DNA from: Meloidogyne chitwoodi | Lineage: Eukaryota; Nematoda; Chromadorea; Rhabditida; Meloidogynidae | Direction of reading: 5' to 3' | DNA length: 64,000 nt | Assembly (NCBI GenBank): GCA_015183035.1 | Contig: JACZZP010000003.1 | Coordinates: 2,046,001 to 2,110,000, forward strand | Part shown: positions 57,063-64,000 of the stretch, piece after piece | Numbering within the stretch: position 1 is the first letter of the stretch | Layout: each line of letters opens with the position of its first letter | Position numbers and translations under genes: made by a program | Notes under the pieces: generated by a model | Told to the model about the DNA's origin: nothing | Database searches by the model: none | What the model saw: only the letters and a program-made list of their open reading frames with translations

Positions 57063-59904
57063 ATGCAGCTAATATTTATTTCAAAAATTTTGCTCAATTT
57101 TAAATTGTTTCCGTCTTTTATAATTCTATTAATATTAAATATAATATATGCAGGTTCTAATGATGAAAGGCCAACAACACTTGTTCCAATAACTAGAGGT
57201 AAATTTTAATATTTTTTTAATATTTAATTTTTTTTTAATTTAATAGATTTTATTGCTCGGTTGGAGGATGAAAGCCGTTATAATAAATATGCAACACCCA
57301 CTCAACATAAAGGTGAACTTATTTTTTAATTTTAAGTTATAAAACTTAAGTTTCCAAGTTATAAACTTTTTTACTAAATTTAAAGTTTAAATATTATAAT
57401 TCTAATATTAAAACTTGAAAGATTTTTGTGTTTTCCGGAAAGTTTAATTTGTTATTAAAAATAAACATTTTCTGAAAAATGTTCTGAAAAAGTTTTATAA
57501 ATTAATTCACAATTTAGGAATTGCAACAAATGTTTCAATGTCAATGTTTATAGAAGGTATTTCTAGCTTCAGTGCACAAACAATGGACTATCAACTTGAT
57601 GTTTATATGTATCAGGTATTTTTTTATTTATTTTTTCTTTATTTTTTTTCACTAGGAATGGAGAGATGAACGTTTAAGACATAATGGTTCAGGCCCTCTG
57701 CTTGTGAGAGATAAAGAAATATTTAATGTTAATTTAATTTTTAAATTTTTAAGAACACATAAATTTCAGAAACTTTGGCGCCCAGATATTTATTTTGCAA
57801 ATGCTCGACAGGCTTCATTCCAGTCAATTACTGAAGATAATTTTTATATTTGGATTTTTCCAAATGGAAGGTGTAAATTTTTTTATTGAAAATTTTATTT
57901 TATTTTTTAAAGAGTATGGTATGATTTAAGAATTTCTATTGTTGCAATATGCATGATGAATTTATGGAAATATCCACTCGATTCGCAAACTTGTGAACTT
58001 AGAATACTTAGTTATGCATATCCTGAATCTCATTTGCGTCTTAGATGGTTGATTCATAATAAAATTAATTTTCAAAAAAATTTTAAGGTCAAAGAAAATA
58101 AAGCCTCCAATTGATCGTAATCCTGATATTAAAATGCCAGGTAACAAATTTTGTAATTAAAAATATTTACATTTTTATTTAAGACATGCGCCTAGTTGAT
58201 ATCAGGTATCATTTTAAATTAATTATTTTTTTAATATTTATAATTTTAAATATAATTTTTCTAGCATGGGTGAATGTAATGGGACATATGCAATTGGTAA
58301 GTTTTTTAATTTATTAAAAAATTTTTTTTAATTAGGTGTATGGAGCTGCATGACGGCTGTTTTCTACGGTAGATTTAAATTAAAAAAATATTTAATAAAA
58401 GATTTAAATTAGTCGAAAGAGAAATGCTTCATCATATAATTCAGACTTACGTACCTACATCACTAATTGTTGTTATATCATGGTAAGATTTCAATAAATA
58501 AACTTTTATCAGAATTTTCAAAAAATAAACTTAAAATCAGAATTTTAATTAAATAAACTTTAAATCAGAATCTTCCAAAAATAAACTTAAAATCAGAATT
58601 TTAATTAAATAAACTTTAAATCAGAATTTTCAATAAATAAACTTACAATCAGAATTTTCAACGCAAAAATTTAAGGTTTAATTTTTGGTTAGACATCGAT
58701 ACAGCTCCCGCGAGAGTTACCCTTTCAATTACAACACTACTCACAATTGAAACACAGGCAAATGCAGTTAAGTTAGCATTGCCTGAAGTTTCATACATGA
58801 AAGCAATTGATTCATGGATGGGATTATGTTTGGCCTTTGTTTTTGGTAAAAATGTTTTTATTATTAAAAAAATATATTTAGCTGTCATGGTTGAATACAC
58901 CATTGCCCATTTTGCTAAAAACCAAGAATTACCTCAAATTTTTCAATCATCTTCAAATCCACAGCCTCCTCTTGTTGTTGACTCAGAGACATTACAATCT
59001 ATATTTAATGCTGCAAATGGTTTATCTGTGCCCCCTGAAAAATTTGTGCAGAATGATGAAGACATTGCGAACAACAATGATATTGGCCAATTAAATCCAT
59101 TATTGATAAATACAAAAACAACTTTAGATAATGGACAACTTGAGAACAATAAAGAATTTTTGAGTAGTGAACAAATGCACATGTTAATAATATTTTTTAA
59201 TAATTTTACAAAATATTATTTTAAGGCACTGGCGTAAAAAAGTCTGTGGAGTCTTGTCAAATGGAAGTATTAGTCATAAAAATAACAGCAAAAGAATTAA
59301 AAATCAACAACAGCATAGATTTGATTCTGATATTACAGGAAGGGAAGGTAAATTTCTTAATAAATTAACTTAAATCAGAATTTTAAAAATAAACTTTAAA
59401 TCAGAATTTTTAGAAATAAATTTTCAAAGATTAACTTTAAATCAGAATTTTAAATAAATAAACTTGAAATCAGAATTTTTAAAAATAGATTTGGATTCTG
59501 AAGTAAGCTCAAAAACTACTATTGAACGCAAAAATAGTGTTAAAAATCATTTAAGTGTGAATATGTTCAATTTTGAAGATCCTCGTTTGAAAAGAATGTC
59601 GAGGTAAAAAATACAAAAATATATAAATTATTTAAATTTATTAAGATCACTACCAGAGCATTTTTGCATTGAACCAGAACAAAAAATTATCCAAAGGGTA
59701 CGAAGAAAAAATTCTTTTAGAGATTCTGCAAGAATAATTAGAAATCAGCTTAATACACGTGCACATTTTCTAAAACGAACATTAGGCCAATTAAGAGGCC
59801 GAGAAATGGCAAATAAAATAGATCAAAAATCCAGGATTATATTTCCAGTTGCTTTTATAATTATGAATATTTGCTATTGGTCTTATTATTTGATTCTTAA
59901 TTGA
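57063..59904 (+). CDS. anion-type Cys-loop ligand-gated channel subunit
   Basis: Signal peptide (MQLIFISKILLNF.. to NIIYA). Ligand domain: MSMFIEGISSFSAQTMDYQL, YQEWRDERL, LWRPDIYFANARQASF and the Cys loop CMMNLWKYPLDSQTC (13 between). A second cysteine pair, CNGTYATGVWSC, is the extra loop of glycine/GluCl-like receptors. The PARVTL motif before M2 marks anion selectivity. M2 is RVTLSITTLLTIETQANAV, then LPEVSYMKAIDSWMG, M3 LAFVFAVMVEYTIAHF, a long cytoplasmic loop, and M4 IIFPVAFIIMNICYWSYYLI. It ends LILN, TGA at 59902. The transmitter (glutamate, GABA, acetylcholine, amine) cannot be fixed. Glu at the 12' position of M2 is unusual. Introns carry TCAGAATTTT repeats. Confidence 0.87.
58500..58665. 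repeat. AAATCAGAATTTTNAATAAATAAACTT repeats in a channel-gene intron
   Basis: Five or so imperfect units of about 26-28 bp. The same unit type is at 59378-59490 in a later intron of the gene. Confidence 0.75.
59378..59490. repeat. second TCAGAATTTT repeat block
   Basis: Three to four units of AAATCAGAATTTTTAGAAATAAA type immediately upstream of an acceptor in the anion-channel gene. Confidence 0.7.
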
Positions 59905-60795
59905 TTTAAAATAAATAAATGTTTAATTTATTGAATTTTTTTTACGAAAGGTATTTGTTGTCTAAAAATATTAAAATTGTGTTGAGCTCAAAAAATGAAA
60001 GACTATATTTAAGGTTTTTTAAATATAAGTAAAAATATTTTATTCAAATTACATTAAAATGCGTTAAAATATAAAAACACTTAAAATATATTTATAATTA
60101 AATTTTTAAAAAAATTATGTGATTTGTATAAAAACCTCATTATAAATAGGGAAAACTATTTATTTATTAAAAAAAAATTAAAAATTCTTAATAAAATAGA
60201 AGAGTTGTTTAAGGTTTTAATAAATATTTTTATTTAAATATGGCGAAAAAAAACAATTTATTTGTGTTATAAATGTATTATTGAGGTTACAAAAAATAAT
60301 AAAAAATAAAAATACATATCTCTGATGATTTAAAAACCCGTAGGATTAATTAATAATATTAGAAAAATTGACAAAAATTTAATATTTTAATTAAAATAAA
60401 TATTAATTAGAGAGAAATTGAGTAAAAGGAAATTTTTGGTAAATTTCCTAATTTTTAAAAAGTCTTTATTTTTTCTGCCTTAAATACCTCCATTGTTTGA
60501 TTGGTCTTCTAAAAAATTTTTTTAATTTTTTATTAAACTCCTCAAAAATTAAAAAAAAAAAATCCCTTAGAATTTGTTCAATAACTCTCTACATATTAAA
60601 ACAATATATTAAATATTCTAATTATAAGGACATTTATATATAAGGACAAAAACAGTTATAAAAACACCCCCTTTTAAATCAAAGGTTTTAACCAAAAAAA
60701 TAAATAAAATAATTTAACAACTAAAAAAAAATCTGAGAGTGTTTGGGGTGTCCTTATAATAAGAGTTTTTAATTATATATAATTTATTTTAAATT
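59905..60795. other. gap between convergent genes, no gene seen
   Basis: About 890 bp shared by the 3' regions of the channel gene (+) and the adhesion receptor gene (-). AT-rich, with no recognised feature. Confidence 0.6.
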
Positions 60796-63700
60796 TTAAA
60801 CAATAATTTCACGCATAACTCTACCACTAGTACAACTTCTTCCCCCATTTCTTATTATTGAATTAATTTTTGTTGTTTCTAAATTATTATTTTGATTAGT
60901 ATATGGTGATATTGAAGAAGAATTATTAGAAGAACAACTTGCATTACTAGCTAATAATTGTTCATTACTACTTGAAGGATTATTATTATTTTGATTATTA
61001 TTATTTACTTCAATATTATTATTATTATTTATTTGTCTTTTATCTATACTATTTTCTAATCCTGAATTATTTCCTCTTCTTATAATTGACGATTTTGCTG
61101 TGAAATTAATTTTAATTTAATAAAATTAAAATTAATTTATTTTTCTAATTTTTAAGTTTTTTTAATTCACTTTTTTTGCCAATAAAAATGGAGAGGAATG
61201 TAAAAACTAAAGAATATAGACCAAAAAACAAAAAAGAGCCTTTCTATAATTTTAAATACCCTTTTGGGCAGTCTCAGGGTGTATAAGGGAAATAAAAAAT
61301 TAAAAAAAATTTTCTGTTAAATTGTGAATTTTAAAAAAAAATTAATTTAATTTTTTATTCTCTAACCATTTCCTCCTAAAAACGCAGAAGAAAATTCATT
61401 AAAAAATTTAGAGTAAGGATTTAAATGTCGTTGTTGTCCACTACCAAACTGTCGAATACCCCCAGGAGTGCTTTCTGCTGAACTATTTTGATGTAAACTA
61501 TTTTCTACACAAACAATTCCTCCTAAAGCATTAGAATTTGTAAAATCTTGTAAAAGAAATGGATCATTAGAAAATTCATCGAAAGAGGGTTCTATTTGGT
61601 TAGGAGATATTTGATGTTGTGATATTGAATGTTCATCAAATGATTGTTTTTGTTGATTTTGTTCTTCTTCTTCTTGTTCTTTCCAGGCAATACTTGAATA
61701 AAAAATTAATTAATTTAAAATTAATAATTTAAAATTAATTTTATAAAAAAACTTAAAAAATTAGAGAGAACTCCGTTTATAAGACCACCCAATCTAACTG
61801 TCTCTTATAAACGGAGTTCTCACATTATTATCTTTTATTTTTCGAGTTTCTATAGAATTTGGGAAGTTTATTTATTTTAACCAATTAATAATTTTTTCAA
61901 AAAATTTTAAAACACCAAATTTTCAAAATTTTTAAAAATCAAAATTTACTTTGAGTCAATAACTTCTCGTTCACAAGATTTATTATGTCCTCCATTTAGA
62001 GCAATAACTGCAGAAGCAATTGCTGAAGAAGAATTATTACCTCCACCTAAAGTAAATACTCCACTGTCAGATTGAGAGCCATTAACTGGAGTATTCTTTT
62101 GAGGAACAATTTTAGTGTTATTTGGTAGACCATTAATAGCATGTTTCTTTCCATTAATTCTAAGAAGGTAATTAAATAAAAATAGATAAAAAAGGTAAAT
62201 TTAATTTTAAGGTCCCAATCCTTTGCTTATTTAGAGAATTCCCTAAACGTTACTTTCCTATAATTGGACTTAAAATATATTTAATTAGATTTTAATTAAA
62301 AAACAAATATCTGTGATTTGTTAAGAAATATGACTCTGACATGAGGGTGATTAGGAATTAAAAGAGAAAAAATACCTTAATTTTTATTTATTAAATTATT
62401 AATTTACCTATCCACAACTGCCCCATTCAAATTAATTCTTTTCATTGCTGCTTTAGCTGTTGAAGAACCTCTACTTCTTAATTGAGAATTTGCTGCTTTT
62501 CGTAAACGTAGTCTTGTGCAAATTAAAACAGTCAAAATTGTGCAACTAATTATACAAACACTAATAATAACAAAAGTAAGCATCCAGAAAGAATTTGAAG
62601 AAGAATAGTCTTCAACTAAATAAAATTAATTTTCTTAAATTTAAATAAATAAAATATTAATAAAATTGGGAAAAAAAAAATAAATGTCCACTTTATTTTC
62701 AATTTCCCAAGGGATTGGTGTCATCATCCCCTCCCACTTCTTTTTGGTCTTTTTTCTTTTTTATATTTTATTTTCTCCTCCAATTTGCACAAAATTGCAA
62801 AAATGAAGAAAGAGAAAATGTGTAAATAATATATTAGAGTTAAAAATATTTTCTGGAACAGATGGCCGTTGGAGAGAAAATGACCTCCAACAAAATAAAC
62901 ATTAAAAGAAGAAAATAAAAGAAAAACAAAAAATTTATTTTTTTTAATTTTTAAAAAATTAAAAATATTTACCAAAAATTTTCAAAGCAGAAGAACAATG
63001 GTTAATATTGTCAATATTACAGTAACGAACTTTGAAACGTTCTGATGGCATTATATCAGAAAAAGAACCATCAGAATCAGTTAAAGGGAAGCAACTTGAA
63101 AATAAAAATTTTATTCAATTCTGGTTTTAAAATTTAACTTATGTTAGAAAATTCTGATTTTTCAGAATTTTAAAATATTATAGCTTCAACTCAGAATTCT
63201 GATTTTTTAAAATTCTGGTTTATAAAATTCTGGTTTATAAAATTCTAATTTGCCAGAATTCTGATTTTTTAGAAATTCTGATTTTTCAGAATTTTTATTT
63301 TTATAACAAAAATCAGAATTCTGATTTAACAATATTCTGATTTTCATCTAAAACTCACTTAACAGTCCTCATCTGTCCATCCTCACTTGACGCAGCATAG
63401 ACCAAAACACAGTGTGCAGCAGAATATTTAAGTGGTTGTATAACAAGTTTTCTTTCTTTAATTAAATAAACAACACTTTCAGGTGCTTGTATATCACCCC
63501 CACTTTCATTAATATCTTCACTACTTGCAGTACTTATAGCTGTCCAATCTGATGCTCCACGGGAATTCCTAGCCCTTACACGATACCAAACACTTGAAGA
63601 AGGTCTTAGTTTTGTTACATTATAAATTAGCAAATTTTCAATTTGAGCAGAGTCATCACTCTAAAATTTAAAAAATTAAATTTAAAAATTTATTTAAAAA

Positions 63701-64000
63701 ATACAGCAAATAAAGATATTGTTGTCCAATTCCCAGATCCAAAAATAATATGTTCAGGTTCATTTTCACTTTCTGGCCGACCAGTAAATGGATCTATAGC
63801 ACGAAGTTCTAATTCTAAAGTTTGTCTCTCACCACCATCAAATCCTGGACGCCAACCAAGTAAAAGCCAATCTGTTCCAGATTGGAGTTGTTTTGCTAAG
63901 ATAGGTGTTTGTGGGAGACCTAAAAGAATATTTATATAAATTCAAAAATAAATAAAAAGAATAAGGGCAAATAAAAACAATTAGATCTACACATATCAAA
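60796..64000 (-). CDS. FN3 cell-adhesion receptor, C-terminal part (Echinoid-like?)
   Basis: The 5' part lies beyond the window. The visible protein begins within an FN3 domain (TDWLLLGWRPGFDGG..GNWTTISLF, then YNVTKLRPSSSVWYRVRARN with SRGASDWTA), followed by a second FN3-like segment (PESVVYLIKERKLVIQPLK, FKVRYCNIDNINHC). One transmembrane helix at about 62600-62520 (FWMLTFVIISVCIISCTILT) is followed by basic RLRLRK. The cytoplasmic tail is long and rich in N, S and Q and ends VMREIIV, TAA at 60796. EIIV is the C-terminal PDZ ligand reported for Drosophila Echinoid, which also has FN3 domains just outside the membrane. Orthology is suggested, not shown. Confidence 0.75.
61766..61821. repeat. 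short hairpin GAGAACTCCGTTTATAAG
   Basis: Perfect 18-bp inverted repeat around a 20-bp loop in an intron of the adhesion receptor gene. Could be a minimal MITE relic. Confidence 0.7.
63110..63345. repeat. AGAATTCTGATTTT repeats
   Basis: About twelve imperfect units with TCAGAATT/AATTCTGA, in both orientations, in an intron of the adhesion receptor gene. Same word as the repeats in the poly(A) polymerase and channel introns. Confidence 0.8.

Noticed and set aside
1..64000. CRISPR arrays, bacterial operons, phage or plasmid features
   Set aside because: The window is spliced eukaryotic DNA; the tandem repeats are adjacent, without spacers.

Overview
The window looks like nuclear DNA of a plant-parasitic, root-knot-type nematode (Meloidogyne-like). 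It is very AT-rich, coding regions are split into many short exons with GT..AG introns of about 40-400 bp, and gene content is animal/nematode: O-GlcNAc transferase, an MRP-type ABC transporter, cyclin T, two Cys-loop receptors, a SPRY protein of the style common in root-knot nematodes, and small secreted proteins. The species is inferred, not proven. All gene models were assembled by eye from splice signals and reading-frame continuity.

Layout. 200-10645 (+): a 14-exon gene for a secreted protein of about 554 residues, unrecognised. Its introns are packed with mobile DNA: foldback elements, a tRNA-derived SINE, a 49-copy perfect 15-bp minisatellite, and a 3.4-kb intron holding a hAT MITE with a nested Tc1-like foldback element, a small TIR element, and a MULE-like element with another nested hAT MITE. 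11942-14236 (+): an inverted copy of 23342-24858, holding a broken 3' end of the O-GlcNAc transferase gene and exon 1 of the ABC transporter; it carries an extra hAT MITE absent from the other arm. 15013-15958 (+): SPRY gene without a visible first exon. 16260-17010 (-): short histidine-rich secreted protein. 17299-23465 (-): ABCC10-like transporter. 24247-29481 (-): ogt-1. 30242-32216 (+): cyclin T, divergent from ogt-1 across a 760-bp shared upstream region. 33101-36851 (+): alpha-type nicotinic receptor subunit. 36962-38122 (-): longer paralogue of the histidine-rich protein. 38699-41658 (+): kynurenine/glutamine aminotransferase with a possible mitochondrial leader. 42836-53298 (+): canonical poly(A) polymerase with an unusually long N-terminal extension. 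53938-54274 (+): damaged small cysteine-rich secreted peptide gene. 57063-59904 (+): anion-type Cys-loop receptor. 60796-64000 (-): C-terminal part of an FN3 cell-adhesion receptor ending in a PDZ ligand, cut by the window edge.

The genes do not form one pathway. Ogt-1 and the ABC gene are tandem on the minus strand. The most distinctive signal is a set of hAT-type MITEs with intact 8-bp target duplications whose interiors are made largely of one short word repeated in both orientations, a different word for most elements. The inverted duplication gives one of them a paired empty site.
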